A stretch of DNA of 64,000 nucleotides from Salvelinus alpinus (GCF_045679555.1 NC_092094.1:34984430-35048429); one strand, 5' to 3'; counted from the stretch's first letter, positions 1-14,044 are shown. Notes: generated from the letters alone by a model not told the origin. Translations and numbers: made by a program.

Positions 1-2130
1 GGGGTCTGTCTGTTTTTCGTCTGTCCGGCCTGAATAATTCCACTACATGCTCGCTATGGGAGATTTGACTCTTTATATTTCACTACTATGCATTACTGCT
101 GTAAGGATAACCTGAAATAACAGCCTCACATACTGTCCATAAAATGGATGGATCAGTGCGGTGCATTTAAAAGGCATAAACGGTTGACAGAGCAGGAAGA
201 AGTGGTAGTTGGCCTATAGGCAGTCAGAGAGCAATGAGTGACAATGGGACTCCTGCAGAAATAGAGAGCAGAACTACAGTATACAATATGATCCTTGTGA
301 TGGGTGATGAAGACGTATGCACTATTTGAACACTGCTTGTGAAATGTATCTCTGTGTTCTCACTCTGACACAACCAGGTTCATACTGTACATCAATGTGT
401 CAGGAGGCATGAATATTCATCTGCAGTTCATTGTATAATGCAGTGAGACACAGGGTGTGAGGTGAGACTGTGGTGATTAGACTAATATACTACTACTATC
501 ACACCGTTGGTAGAAGTCTCTGCTCAGATTTATGTTCTGCTGTGATATGTTCATTTCTAATTGTTCATCATCACAAGCTTTTGTTGTTGATGGTGATGTT
601 GAAGATGATGGCAGATGCCGCCTATAGCCTCATGCATAGCATATTATTTTAATTAGCCAGTGGTATAAACTGTTCAGGTAATGGCAGTATGACATCAGTG
701 GAAGGTCTGTGAAAATGTGAGAGTGGGCTGTGGAGAAGAGAGGAGCAGAGAGAGCAGTGGTCTGTAGGAGTAAAGCCATAATTACAGAGTGAGGCAGGAA
801 TGCCAACCAGCTAGCCATGAGGTGCGTCTGAGCAGCCCGACTGCACATGCATACCACATGTGAAAAACAGCTCCTACTGACTCGGAGACAGGGCTGGCCT
901 GGGCAGAAGGACTGGGGCTGTCTCTCCCTGCCAGGCAAGACTTATAGTACTAATCGGCAGATAAAAACAGATTGAAACGATGTTAGCATTTTTTTTATAT
1001 AGCAGCACTTACAGAGTGTTCTCAAACTGCCTGACTTTTCAGGAGAAGTAGGCCTGCTTGAAGGTTAGAGTCTGACCACTGCTGATCCAGTTGGTTTTAC
1101 TTTCAGTTTTGGGATCTGTCACTGTTGAACTTGTGGATCCAATCATGTTGAGCGATGAACATTGTATTATTTTCCTCAAATGCAATACTAAGGGTTGAAA
1201 GGATTATTCTAGGTAGGGGTGAAATTGCTTCCATCACGACTTGATGTTAAAAGTGGTGCTGCGGATAAACACTGTGTTTTACGAGATTATTTTGTTTTCC
1301 ATGTCTAGACGTAGGCACTCAATTGGGCCGAAGGGAGCAAATATGATTAGAGAGTTAGTCAACAGGATCTCCCTCCATTCCCACTGCTCTTTCACCGTAT
1401 AGTTGTAATTATGGCTCTTCCCACAGGGCCTCAGGTTGCAAAACCATACAGCACATACATATACAGTGGTTCAACAATGACGCTCCCTCCAAAAACCATT
1501 AGGTCTTAACCCTACCCATCCAACTCACTGCTTTTAAGGCTTTTTCAAGCCTGGGTAGTCTCCTGTAACATGAGAGGACCTGCAGACTGAAAGGATCACA
1601 TTTGTTTATTCAGTGTCAATGTATGAAGTGGTCATGATCGGCTCAATTATTGATGTGCTTTTTGCCACCCGTGTAAAAGGCTGTATATCTAGGATCTGGG
1701 GTCTGTAACAGATCATTGTTTGATGATTGGAAAATTGTTATTACTGCTCTGCATCAGCTAATTTAATATCATATTAACTTCACAGGTTTCAGAAATGTTT
1801 TCCTAGATGTGGGGAGAGGCCATAATAGATTGATCAGGCCTAGATCTTTTCTATTTTAAATGAGTGCTTCCTGCATTGTCATTGATAAAGATAGGAATAG
1901 TGAAAGAAGATTTGAACAGAAGCGTCTGTCAAAGATGTGGCCTTTTGAAATGCAATTCCATTTATCAGCACTCTGGTGTTAAACTTTGACGTTTGAGGCT
2001 TCATGTACCGACGGCAACAGTCTGAGGTCCCAGCAGAGCAGAGCAGAGCAGGAGAAGGGAAGAATGCTCTGTATGTTCCAGCGTATAAAGTACTCCAGTC
2101 TCTCCCTGGCCAACACAAAGCTGTGCAGGC
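1..2130. other. no gene recognised (probable slco3a1 intron)
   Basis: Short frames only, no domain, splice-flanked exon or repeat that I can identify. It is presumed intronic because the first slco3a1 exon in the window needs an upstream partner. Confidence 0.5.
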
Positions 2131-2167
2131 AACACACACACACACACACACATACACACACACACAC

Positions 2168-2239
<72 letters not shown>

Positions 2240-2250
2240 ACACACACACA
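2131..2250. repeat. CA microsatellite
   Basis: A (CA)n tract with a few TA interruptions and a GAGA near the end. The long Cys/Val or His/Thr frames across it are artefacts. Confidence 0.97.
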
Positions 2251-2619
2251 GGCCCTGGGATCTGTCATAAAATCAATCCAAACTATATATGACAGACTAG
2301 CTACTGAGGGGAACACACAAAGGTCCTTCTTTTTTTATTATGGCCAGAGACAAGACAAGTGCCCACTCCTTTGGAAAGCCACAAATATGCAATTCTTACC
2401 TGAACAGTTTTGCAGCCTAATGCAATTTGCCTGTGCTTACTGGCAGACACTCCCACAGTAGCCCCTTACGTTACAGTTTCTGAAATTAAAACTCAAGACT
2501 TTACTTCAAAAAGTCCTGGGATAAGTCACTTCAAGACATGTCCAAAGAGAAAAAAGGACATGCTTACATACTGTATGATGATCATTATGAAGACGAGAGG
2601 TTTTTGTTTTATTTAACAT

Positions 2620-3080
2620 GCACGATATATCGGTGAACATATCGGAATCGGACGATATTAGCTAAAAATGCCAACATTGGTATCAACCCGATGTCTAGTT
2701 TAACGGTTATGTGAAAAAATGATGTCAAAGCTGATGTGCGTACCTATATAACGTAGGTACATGACGTAATGACGCCACGTAAAAGTTGGCGCTACACCTG
2801 CAACACAGCATTCCTAACCTAGCCCACAATGTCTGCTGTGTGGATCGAACAGTCAAGTCGAGCAGTCATTTGAAAGAGTACATTTCAGCGAGACAACTCA
2901 AAGACAAAATCCATTAACACCAAGATAATGGAATTCATTGCCCTTGACAATCAACCGTTCTCTGTCGTGGGTGATGTTGGCTTTCGCGACTGGTCGAGCA
3001 CCGGTACACACTAACGTTACTGTTCCCTACCGGAGTTCCTTAGTAATAGCGTCACTTCTATTAGCTTCACGACATACTAT
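2620..3080 (+). mobile_element. hAT transposon fragment
   Basis: From CATGCACGATATATCGGTGA to ATTAGCTTCACGAC this is closely similar to the left ~480 bp of the hAT at 29849-31291, including the FIALDNQPFSV-like coding start. It lacks the right end, and no target duplication can be defined. Confidence 0.8.
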
Positions 3081-3719
3081 GGAATGCCATTTGGATCTTT
3101 GCGTGTCAAAAAAGATACACGTCAAATAACACTATTTGACGCATTTAATAAGCTTTTAATTTGACATGTCAAATAACACAGTTCTATTATAGAATGTTGT
3201 GTGTTCTGAATTTGTACGTGCAAACCAAGCTTCACCACTACTATCAGTAGCACTGTCAAAGCTGTACAAAAAAGTCTGCAAACAAGCAAACACTGGCCAC
3301 GAAGATGTGTTTACAATACCGCGTTCGTAATAAAGCATTATTTGTTCAACTGCAAATTCTGGGGTAGCTAGCTAGCTTTAGCTTGGTACCTAGCTAGCAC
3401 CAATACAACCAGCCTGAAAACAATGACCAGTAGAAACTGCAGTCATTTTCACTATTCTTAGCAATGATTTAGGAGTCATTGTGAGTAAGTATTAGCTAGG
3501 TAGCCAGTTGTTGTTCGCCTATTGAAATTGAACTTCAGTTCATGAAAATAAATAGCTAGCCAGCTACTTAACCCTGTTGTCCAAAGCTAACGTTATAATC
3601 AGCCAGATAGCTTCCTCTGGCTAGTGTGGCTCGACTTGAGCATTTAGTTTTACTAGCATTTAAGAGCAGTTGGAGGCCACGGAAGGAGTGGTGTATTGCG
3701 TTGAAGCTCGTTTGGAGGT

Positions 3720-4300
3720 TTGTTAACAAAGTGTCCAAAGAAGGGCCAGATGTATACAGGTATACAGGATGGTGTCGTCTGAGTAGAGGTGGATCAAAGA
3801 ATCACCCGCAGCAAGAGCGACAACATTGATATTTACAGAGAAGAGAGTCAGCCCGAGAATTGAACCGTGTGGCATCCCATAGAGACTGCCAGAGGTCCAG
3901 ACAACAGGCCCTCCGATTTGACACACTGAACTCTATCTTTGAAGTAGTTAGTGAACCAGGCGAGGCAGTCATTAGAGAAACCAAGGCTGTTGAGTCTGCC
4001 AATAAGAATACGGTGAATGACAGAATCGAAAGCCTTGGCCAGGTCGATGAAGACGGCTGCACAGTACTGTCTTTTATCGATGGCGGTTATGATATCGTTT
4101 AGGACCTTGAGCATGGCTGAGGTGCACCCGTGACCAGCTCGGAAACTAGATTGCATAGCGGAGAAGGTATGGTGGGATTCGAAATGGTCGGTGATCTGTT
4201 TGTTCACTTGGCTTTTGAAGACTTTAGAAAGGCAGGGTAGGATGGACACTTCAGCTTTGGTTCTGTAAGGAGCCTTCTGTAGTTGTTGCAGTGACATAGA
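3720..4300 (-). pseudogene. non-LTR reverse transcriptase fragment (- strand)
   Basis: Minus-strand frames read SILPCLSKVFKSQVNKQITD, QSSFRAGHGCTSAMLKVLND, CAAVFIDLAKAFDSVIHRIL and LSGPLAVSMG. After a frameshift they give GSILGLTLFSVNINVVALAA and HLYSDDTILYT. These are RT fingers/palm motifs, with YSDD in place of the usual YADD. It is a different family from the L2-type copies here. Both ends are truncated. Confidence 0.85.
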
Positions 4301-7232
4301 TCCTCGAGAGACCCGTCAACATTCTGCAAAAATGTTATGACTCCAAACAGTGGCTTCAAGGTGTGTTTATAAGCTACTTAAACTCAGCACTGTAATGTCA
4401 TCTTGAAGGATTAGATTCTAAATGGGTTTTTCCATCTCTGCGATAAACTCCAAGCTGAGTGTGCCCTAGCAACACCATCAACAACATGGATTCATTAACA
4501 GGCAGCAGAGAAGTTCTCTTCATCGTTGTGGTGTGTGGACCTGTCCCTCCACTTGCCTGACAGCAGGCCTGGCATCACTTGCTTGGCAGCATAACTCCCT
4601 GGATGCTTCAGAGGCACAGCTATAGTAGCTATACACCATGTCAGAGTACAGTGGCCTTACTGAGCCGTGTCAATTGGATCTAACTGCTCAACAACAAGCT
4701 AGCATGTCTGGAGAGTGCAGAGAAATACAGCTACATATGCATTGGAAAATCTAATCATGGAAAGAAATCACATAATGTGTTTAATGCAATTAGATGCGGG
4801 AGACCTTGTACCCAAAAGAGCACACAGTCTGGTAAATGGCAACCTGTACCACACTGATTGATAAGTGATAGCCGTTATTAAGCGTCGTAGTAAAATTATA
4901 GTGGGCGGATCTTATAATCTGCTGTCGTTATTTAAACTTAATGATAGCATTTATCAATGCTGTCTGCTGATGTAGCAAAACAAATGCCATGCATTGCTAG
5001 TGAGTCATCTCCTGTACTCTATATCAGTGAAGCAGGAACAGGCTAATGTAGTTTGTAGCAACTTCCATTTGGGCCTTCCTCATGTTATCCTTCAGTTGTC
5101 CAACACTATGGTTATACCAGCCAGTCATTACTGCTGTCCATTGCACAACGCTGTTGTTATGTGTCTGATTTGGCTGCTCTTAGTTAAATATCATATGGTG
5201 TCACTAAATTCCTTTGTGTGCTGTTTGGGCATCTGGACACAGTATTGCTGCGTACTTATTAATACACAGATTCTGTATGTGATTAAGGCTGGGCTAGCTA
5301 CAATAGTAAGGCCTGTTTCCGCTATATGAACCTGCTTTCTCCTGTTGACCCCGATGTGACACCACATTGTGTGAAGGCTATACTTTCTGAGTGGCCATGA
5401 ATAAATGACAAATGAGGGCATAAACTTGTCACCCAAACAGTGATGTCTCAGTGCTCTGTGGAAACTTTAGCTAAAGGTGAGGGATAAGAGCTATATGGTT
5501 TCTTTATTCAAGTATTTTACAGTATCTTTATTGATGCCAATATAATACAGCACCTTTATCGCCAATGTTTGTAGCGATGTATCTAAAAGCTGAGCATGTC
5601 CTTTATCAGTCCTGAGAATTATGCTAGAGAATTATGCTAAAGAGTTGTCTATGTGCCAGATACTGTCATTTCCCTCATAGTTCTTGCACCTGCTCCTATC
5701 ATTTGCGTTGGAGTCTAGTCAACCAGGAAGTGTTACAGTTAACTAACTAGAGAATGTTTCTGCACTGGTGTTAACAGGGTCTCTGCAGCCATGAGCACTG
5801 ACCCATGTGTGTGCTTTGGCAGCGTAGTTTCATCAGAGCAGAGGGCAGAGCTGGACCAGTCATGCTGCAGCCCATGTGCCTTGGTTTAGCTCTGTTTTGG
5901 AGAGTGTGGACCTCTAAGAATTTTGAGCACATTACCCAGCCTAGAAGGGCTAGCCAGATGAGCATTGTGCATCCGCTCCTTCCAGCTGGGCTCACCAGAG
6001 AGGGACGTGAAGGTTGATTTTGGAAGCCTCAAAATATGTCAGACCTCTGGATGAAGTGGGTCAGTGTTGGATAACAGACGTGGCCCAGAGCCCCAGAGGG
6101 AGGCCTTAACATGGTAACACCAGAGCAGTGTGCTGCCTGCCGCCCGTGGCCTGCCTCTCAACATATCACTCACCGTACAGTACAGCCCGCCATCTGCAGC
6201 ACCAGAGAGTAGGGCCAGTGGCCTGGTCCACTGCCCACCCAGAGACACTGCCCCCCCCCCCCCCCCCCAAATTACCCCACCCCTCTCCGGCCCGGCCCAG
6301 CCCGGCACCTCCTGTACCAATCTGAACCCTGCTACTGTATAGCCTGGCCTATCTGTTTGTCTGAATGCTTAGGGAAGGTAGAGTGGATGTGTGTTGGACT
6401 AGGCAGAGGGTGGTCATCATAACCTCCTCATCTCCCTCTCTATCTCCAATCACTGTGGCCTCAGTACACCCGGCATCGTGCGACCTTCTCAAGGAAATAT
6501 GGGTCAGACCTTGTCGACGCTGATTAAAAAGGGGATTTTTTTCCGGTCAGGGGAGGGACAAGGGAATAAGAGTAGGCGGAGGCAGATCATAAACACAACA
6601 ACATCAGCAAGCCATTGCCACGGAAAGGCCTGTTTGTCTAGCTGGTTTTGACTATTAGATTTAGATGCTCAGCCTTTCCCCTGACACGGCCGTCGGCTCT
6701 GGCCCTATGCCTGCTGGGAAGGAGGCAGCTGTCAGAATGCTCAGGCTGATCTGAGAGGCGAGCCTCCAATCACAACACCGTGACATAGAGAAGTGTTCAC
6801 AAATAAAGGCCCAGGAACTGGCCCTTCCTCTTTAGAAGAATGCAAGATCCACACTATTTCTGGATGCACCGTAACTGTTCATTTTCTGAGGTTAGGTTGA
6901 CCTTGTGCTTAGTGCTCAAAATGTGCAGATTCACTCTCCTCTCCTGGCATTAGCACAAATCCCCAGCATCACTGATTGAGTGGTCTATAAGTAGTGGCTC
7001 TGAGGGCTCCTAGGATTACCCAGTAGCATGTTCAGCACTTTATCCCTGTATCAATGCTGACGTGGAGCGCAGGATAACATTGCCTAATTAAATGGACTTG
7101 GATCAATAGCGTAAGAAGTGATTATTACAAACAATCAGATGTAGATTGAATCAACCTTTATTAAATAGCCAGGGTCAGGAGGTCCCTCTCGCTGGCATCC
7201 TGTATTCTCTAGGTTTTCAATGAATTCACAGG
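4301..7232. other. no gene recognised (probable slco3a1 intron)
   Basis: Apart from a poly-C run near 6251-6267 I see nothing annotatable. Stretches near 4860-4990 and 7060-7180 are AT-rich and low in repeats, and could be conserved non-coding sequence, but this is only an impression. Confidence 0.45.
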
Positions 7233-9376
7233 AGTTTACTATTTGTGTTTCTCAATATGCAGACTACCGTGCTCTGAGCACGCACATTGGAGCACGCAAT
7301 GGTCGGTGTATGAGTTCAAATTACAGAATACGAAACGGAGCATGAAGGGCACTTCTCGGGTGAATAAACCGTTTGTACATATTTTGAAACATGGATCGAT
7401 GCAAGCTTTAACAATACATTCTCAGGATTGTTGACGTAATATGACGCAACGACAAAATGTATTGAAAACATTCTCGTCTCATATGTTGCCAGACTACAAT
7501 ATTTTATCTTGAAACGTTAATAAATACACCCTGTGTTAACTTTGGCATGTTTTCCTGCCTAAAATATCCACTGTAGTTTGCTGTGATCGCAGGCTAACTG
7601 ACAAAGAATTGGTTGCTAGCTAGCTACCCACAAATAATTTGTAGCTAACGTTGGCCATCTACCTTTCATGACATTCTTATAGGTATTTTTTTTCATTTAA
7701 AACTAGCTGGCTAGCTAGTTGATAATTAGGAAGTTACAAGCTTATGTTTGCATTATGTACACTGACCAAAAATATAAATGCAACATGCAATTTTTTTTTT
7801 AGATTTTACTGAGTTACAGTTCATATAAGGAAATCAGTCAATTGAAATGAATTCATTAGGCCCGAATCTATGGATTTCACATGACTGGGAATACAGATAT
7901 GCATCTCTTGGTCACAGACACCTTAAAAAAAAGTAGGTGAATGGATCACAATATCATTCAGTATCTGGTGTGACCACCATTTGTCTCATGCGCGACACAT
8001 CAACGCGACACATCTTCTAAGCATAAAGTTGATCAAGCTGTTGATTGTGACCTGTGGAATATTGTGCCACTCCTCTTGAATGGCTGTGTGAAGTTGCTGG
8101 ATATTGTCGGTAACTGGAAAACGCTGTCGTACATGTCGATCCAGAGCATCCCAAAATACTCAATGGGTGACATGTCTGGTGAGTATGCAGGCCATGGAAG
8201 AACTGAGACATTTTCAGCTTCCAGGAATTGTCTACAGATCCTTGCGACATGGGGCCGTGCATTATCATGCTAAAACATGAGGTGATGGCGGACTCAGGAT
8301 CTCGTCACGGTATCTCTGTGCGTTCAAATTGCCATCGATAAAATGCAATTGTGTTCATTGTCTGTAGCTTATGCCTTACCATACCATAACCCCACCGCCA
8401 CCATGGGCCACTCTGTTCACGACATTGACATCAGCAAACCGCTCGCCCATATGACGCCATACACGCTCTGTCATCAGCCCGGTACAGTTGAAACCGGGAT
8501 TCATCCGTGAAGAGCACACTTCCCCAGCGTGCCAGTGGCCATCGAACGTGAGCATTTGCCCACTGAAGCCGCTTACGACGCCGAACTGTAGTCAGGTCAA
8601 GACCCTGGTGAGGACGACGAGCACGCAGATGAGCTTCCCTGAGACTATTTCTGACAGTTTGTGCAGAAATTCTTTGGTTGTGCAAACCCACAGTTTCACA
8701 AGCTGTCCGGGTGGCTGGTCGCAGATGATCCCGCAGGTAAAGAAGCTGGTCCTGGGTGGCATGGTTACACGTGGTCTGCAGTTCTGACGTCAGTTGGACG
8801 TACTGCCAAATTATCTAAAATGACGTTGGAGGTGGCTTATGGTAGAGAAATAAACATGCAATTTTCTGGCAACAACATGTTGGACATTCCTGCAGTCATC
8901 ATGCCAATTGCACACTCCCTCAAAGCTTGAGACATCTGTGGCATTGTGTTGTGTGCACATTTTAGAGTGGCCTGTGTAATGATCATGCTGTTTTTATCAG
9001 CTTCTTGATATACCACACTGGCCAGGTGAAATGCTCACTAACAGGGATGTAAACTAATATGTGCAAAACATTTCAGAGAAATAAGCTTTTTGTGCATATG
9101 GAACATTTCTGGGATCTTTTATTTCAGCTCATGAAACATGGGACCCACAGTTTACATGTTGCGTTTATTTCTTTGTTCAGTGTAGTTATCTTGTTTAGTC
9201 TGTATTGGTCAAAGGTAATGCAGTAGCACGGGAGGGCGCAGTGCTTCTCAAATGTACATTTTTATGCATTCTCCATAATCGTCCTCACAAGAACGTACTC
9301 AAGAGAACGTCTTCGGGGAACGAACTTGGAGCATGAGAGTGTGGAGCACAATTGTTAGCATATTGAGAAACACCCT
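7233..9376. mobile_element. possible older TIR element hosting the Tc1 at 7760-9182
   Basis: The 16-base sequence GTGTTTCTCAATATGC near 7237 recurs inverted as GCATATTGAGAAACAC near 9358. Weaker similarity continues inward (a CGTGCTC/GAGCAC region). Removing the Tc1 leaves about 720 bp. I could not define a clean target duplication, so the boundaries are approximate. Confidence 0.45.
7760..9182 (-). mobile_element. Tc1/mariner transposon with broken transposase (- strand)
   Basis: Ends CACTGACCAAAAATATAAAT and the inverted counterpart ending TTCTTTGTTCAGTG are flanked by TA (7758-7759 and 9183-9184). The transposase is read on the - strand at about 7990-8790. It includes TVRNSLREAHLRARRPHQGL and the first catalytic block LFTDESRFQLYRADD, but is split by stops and frameshifts. 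It may sit inside an older TIR element (7233-9376). Confidence 0.88.
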
Positions 9377-12329
9377 TTGTTTAATCACTATGTCTCTAAG
9401 AAAAAAGATTACCTGATACAAAACTTGATGAGCTGTAGGTCTTTCTATTTTTCATTCAATAACGCCTCATGGTAAAATATTCTGTTCTTGCCTCACCACA
9501 TTACGATATCACTTCCATATTTCACTTCCAAATCGAATCCTCTCCACATTATAGATCACTGCCAACCTCTCCCTCTCCATTGAACAAGCTTCACATTTGG
9601 CAAACCCCATCAATTTATCCACTTCCTCAGGATTAAGAACAATTAAGACTTATTTGTGGCAGATATGCTTTTGTCCAAGCAGCTTCATTATATTTCCCTT
9701 GTTGAGGAATGAGGAGCCTTGCTGTTGTCGTCTCTAGCCTGGTAATTGGGCCAAGCCACCTGCTGAAGGAGCTGTTACCAGCTACAGGCAGTCGCTGATC
9801 TCTTTACCCTGCTCTGGTTCCACCTCTCCTTCTATGGGGCAACAGAACATCAATAGACAAGAAGTGCTCAAAGACAGAACTACATACAATAGCCTAGGCT
9901 CTATACAAGGCTATATAAGGCTACTACGTGAGTCAGGAGATACATAATGCACTTGATTTAGGCTACATTATTGCATGTTAAATGTTTCTGATCAGTGATA
10001 GATGAGTAAACAAATAAATTAGCCACTTCCACTTGTCCAGCCAGAGATCAACTAACCAAATATAGAGACAGAAATTCAGTGAAACTAAATCACATTGATT
10101 GATTATCGGACGAGTTACTGTCTTTTGATCTGGAGTAGGACAGGTTACTACACGAGTGAAGAGCAAGCAGACTTGTAAAACATGCTAGGAAAATGTTCTG
10201 ATCAGCTAATATATGAGCAAACTAGAATAAAGATGATCGTTAGCACTCACCTCAACTTAGCTAACATTTCCCAAGACTAATTGTTGCCAAATATCGAAAC
10301 GGAGATTCAGTGAAAACAAAAATGGACATTGATTGATTTATCTAGACGAGTTCCCCACACCTGTCTCAAAGCAGCGCGATGGCACAGTTCCAATCAAACG
10401 GTGCTGAAATGATCATCTAGGTGCTTTAAATTAGTATAATGGTTGGATATGATTTTGGGAGTTTCAGTTCAAGCTTGATACATGCCTTCAATTGCATTAG
10501 CCTACTTTATTCCAATATTTTCATAATTCAGTTGATCATAACTAAGGTGTTTTCCTCTCTCTGCACTTTTTCTAGGCCCAATGGCTGTTTCCTCATACCG
10601 ATAGATCAGCATTCTAACTCCCCCTTGTGATCGTGTGGTGCAATGACAGAATGACGCAATTTACCACAAACGATCGCGGCATAAGCTCAAAACTTTAAAA
10701 GGAAGAACCTTTGAATTTATGGCGACTTTGTGTGATGTAAATATGCTAGGCTAAAGGTTTCCATGCGACAGCCTGTTTGGATAATGTGCCATAAAAAATT
10801 ATGCCAATCTGTCATATAATATTCAATCTGACTCCAATCAGGTCAAATTCACATTGAGGAATCCATCATTAAGGTTACTTAATATCAGGTTTTAAAGAAA
10901 ATGTACTGCAGTTCCTTGTGATCAAGAATACTGTGTGGCAGTAAGTGGATATGTAGCCTATAATGAACAGGCTGTCCCATAGTACTGAGTACTGCACTAG
11001 TGTCAGTTCCATCAAACACTCACAGATTCCTAATTTATCTCCCTAATGTAGGTATTCAGGCTAATGAGGATTCTGTCCTACCTGCAATGGTGTGTGGTGA
11101 CACAAGGTTAAGACCCACAGATTATCCGACTACATGTCAGGATCAGGTAGACTAATGCTGGTGACTTACGGCGTTTAGCAGTGGAAAAAGATAGACCTCT
11201 TCACACGTACGTAGGCAAACAAAACAAAAACACACACACACATACAGTATGCACGCACACATAGACAAACACATATTTAATTAACACTAAAAACATGAAC
11301 GATGACATGGATGTATGACTCATTTTTTAAATACCATGTTAGGAACTACAGTATGTGGTTTAGTATACATGTATACTCTTCCAGATGACTACATTACAAA
11401 GATGCGCTTAACTCCAATCGATAAGGTAATCTGTGTTGTTTGAAATAACTCCTCTAAAGTGCAGGCAGGCAGTAGACTAGATAAACACAAGACAAGACAG
11501 AGCTCTGCTGTTATGCACCTGACATTTAGTGAGCTGTCATACAGGTCAGTGTTTAGGGATTAACACACAGGATGACACTTCAGTGACTCATTTTCAGCTC
11601 CGCAGCCAGTCATCCCTCCCGTTCCTCAGCCGGGTGTATGGATGATAAGACAGCGTCTCACAGAAGGTTATCTCTAACCAAACAGAAACATTCTGGGTAC
11701 CAATTTCTTAGCTGGGTTTCATCAGTGAAGTGGGAGGGGAGGTTTAGGACTGCAAGCTATTGTCCTTAAATGGCCTCTGGTTATACAGGGCCGTGTTGCT
11801 GATGTCAAACTCTGCCTTCTCCAAAACTGGAACAAAGATCCCTGTAGTTAAGATTGTTAAGTGTTAATGACAGTCATCGTTTAGAATGTTAACCCTAAGG
11901 TGAATTCTAATCATAGCAAAGACTTGATATAGACAATAGGTGCCTGCTACTCACTGTGCAACGGAATTCAGCTGTAAATTCAAATTGACAGTGTTTACCT
12001 TTGCTTACATTCTCTTACCCTGTTTTCCGTCCTCCGTTTCTAAGAAGTGCTACATAATCCTTCTGGCCTGTATACTTATTATTCTCCTTTAAAGGGAGCC
12101 TCAGACAAAGTACATTAATATCACAGATCTTAATGCATAGACTCATATTGTGAATGAATTCAGGAGACAGGGTCATTTTATCGATCCAAAGAGTATTTAT
12201 TGTCATGATAACATCCCAGAGCTCCAACAGATTCATGTGTCCCATTTGATAAACTGCTGTTTTCATCCTACTGCAGCTTGGAGTGATTTTACTCTAAATA
12301 TGGTATTTCAGTTTTGTATTTTTTTTTAA
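9377..12329. other. no gene recognised (probable slco3a1 intron)
   Basis: No convincing exon, TIR pair or RNA gene. A weak CA-rich patch lies near 11220-11270. Confidence 0.5.
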
Positions 12330-12509
12330 TTAGTGTCACGAGTGAGCTCAGATGCATCCTGTTTCCATTGATCATCCTTGAGAGGTTTCTACAACTTGAT
12401 TGGAGTCCACCTTTGGTACATTCAATTGGTAGGACATGATTTGGAAAGGCACACAACTGTCTATATAAGGTTCTCAGTGGACAGTTCGTGTCAGAGCAAA
12501 AACCAAGCC

Positions 12510-13858
12510 ATGAGGTCGAAGGAATTGTCCATAGAGCTTCGAGACAGGATTGTGTCGAGGCACAGATCTGGGGGGAAAAACTTTTCGGCAGGATTGAAGG
12601 TCCCCAAGAACACAGAGGCCTCCATCATTCTAAAATGGAAGAAGTTTGGAACCACCAAGACTCTTCCTAGAGCTGGCCGTCCGGCCAAACTTAGCAATCG
12701 GGGGAGAAGGGCCTTGGTCAGGGAGGTGAACAAGAACCTGATGGTCACTCTGACAGAGCTCCAGAGTTCCTCTGTGGAGATGGGAGTACCTTTCAGAAAG
12801 ACAACCATCTCTGCAGCACTCCACCAATCAGGCCTTTATGGTAGAGTTGCCTGACGGAAGCCACTCCTCAGTAAAAGGCATATGACAGCCTACTTGGAGT
12901 TTGCCAAAAGGCACCCAAAGGACTCTCAGACCATGAGAAACAAGATTCTCTTGTCTGAAGAAACCAAGATTGAACTCTTTGGCCTGAATGCCTAGCGTCA
13001 CGTTTTGAGGAAACCTGGCACCATCCCTACGGTGAAGCATGGTGATGGCAGCATCATGCTGTGGGGATGTTTTTCACTGGCAGGGACTGTTAGACTATTC
13101 AGGATCGAGGGAAAGATGTACGGAGCAAAGTACAGAGAGATCCTTGAAGAAAACCTGCTCCAGAGCGCTCAGGACCTCAGACTGGGGCGAAGGTTCACCT
13201 TCCAACAGGACAACGACCCTAAGCACACAGCCAACAAGGACCCCGGAATACCATACCAGTCACACATAACAAAATACTGCCCTGGATCCTAGTAGAGAAC
13301 CCAGGCTGCATCCCACGTTGAACCATCCATGCCTTTTAAATCCATGAGAGGTTACGGTTTCACACTTCCACTTGCCCCAGCCAACCTCGTCCTCCCCAGA
13401 TCTCAGCAACTTTTGCGCACAGGAAGCAACCTTTAAGAGGAAAGAAGAAAACGAGACCAGAAGGGAACCAACTGGTGCGATAGAACAGGACAATACCAAA
13501 CACAAAAATAAACAGTGGTCAGTCACGTGGACATTCAGGAAAAGGGCGCACGAGAGAGTGCGTCAGCAACGACATTATCAGTCCCCCTGACACAACGCAG
13601 GAGTGGTTTTGGGACTAGTCTCTGAATGTCCTTGAGTGGCCCAGCCAGAGCCCAGACTTGAACCAGATCTAAAGTCTCTGGAGACACCTGAAAACAGCTG
13701 TTCAGCGACACGCCCCATCCAACCTGACAGAGCTTGAAAGTATCTGCAGAGAAGAATGGGAGAAACTCCCCAAATACAGCTGTGCCAAGCTTGTAGCATC
13801 ATACCCAAGAAGACTCGAGGCTGTAATTCCTGCCAAAGGTGCTTCAACAAAGCACTGA
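12510..13858 (+). pseudogene. Tc1 transposase pseudogene
   Basis: It begins MRSKELSIELRDRIVSRHRS and can be followed to the C-terminal SYPRRLEAVIPAKGASTKH with stop at 13856. Damage includes an in-frame stop after YGRVA (12852), a stop after FGLNA, replacement of the first catalytic Asp by Glu ([12 protein letters not shown]), loss of the catalytic Glu to a stop (SPDLNQI then TAA), and an insertion at about 13227-13600. It is clearly inactive. Confidence 0.9.
13227..13600. other. foreign segment inside Tc1 transposase pseudogene
   Basis: Tc1 coding sequence stops at CACACAGCCAAC and resumes at CACAACGCAGGAGTGG. The ~370 bp between has no similarity to the transposase and no evident TIRs or poly-A. 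I see no clear target duplication. Its origin is unknown; it could be another short interspersed element or filler DNA from repair. Confidence 0.5.
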
Positions 13859-14044
13859 GTAAAGGATCTGAATACTTCTGTAAATACTATATTTTATTTA
13901 TTTTTTACATTTGCAAAAAAAAAAATGTTTTTATGGGGTATTGTGTGTAGATTGATAAGGGGGGGAAACAATTTAATCCATTTTGGAATAAGGCTGTAAT
14001 GTAAGACATTTTTTGAAAAGTCAATACTTTCCGAATGCACTGTA

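Larger units (their letters stand above)
12330..14042 (+). mobile_element. Tc1/mariner copy, 5'-truncated and internally interrupted
   Basis: The right end is TACTTTCCGAATGCACTG followed by TA, a known fish Tc1 terminus. The matching left TIR is absent; similarity begins near GTGTCACGAGTGAGCTCAG at about 12337. The body carries a transposase pseudogene and a ~370-bp foreign segment at about 13227-13600. Confidence 0.85.

Noticed and set aside
1879..2461. Long frames on both strands across 1879-2461 rich in Cys/Val or His/Thr
   Set aside because: They are translations of the CA microsatellite; no independent coding evidence.
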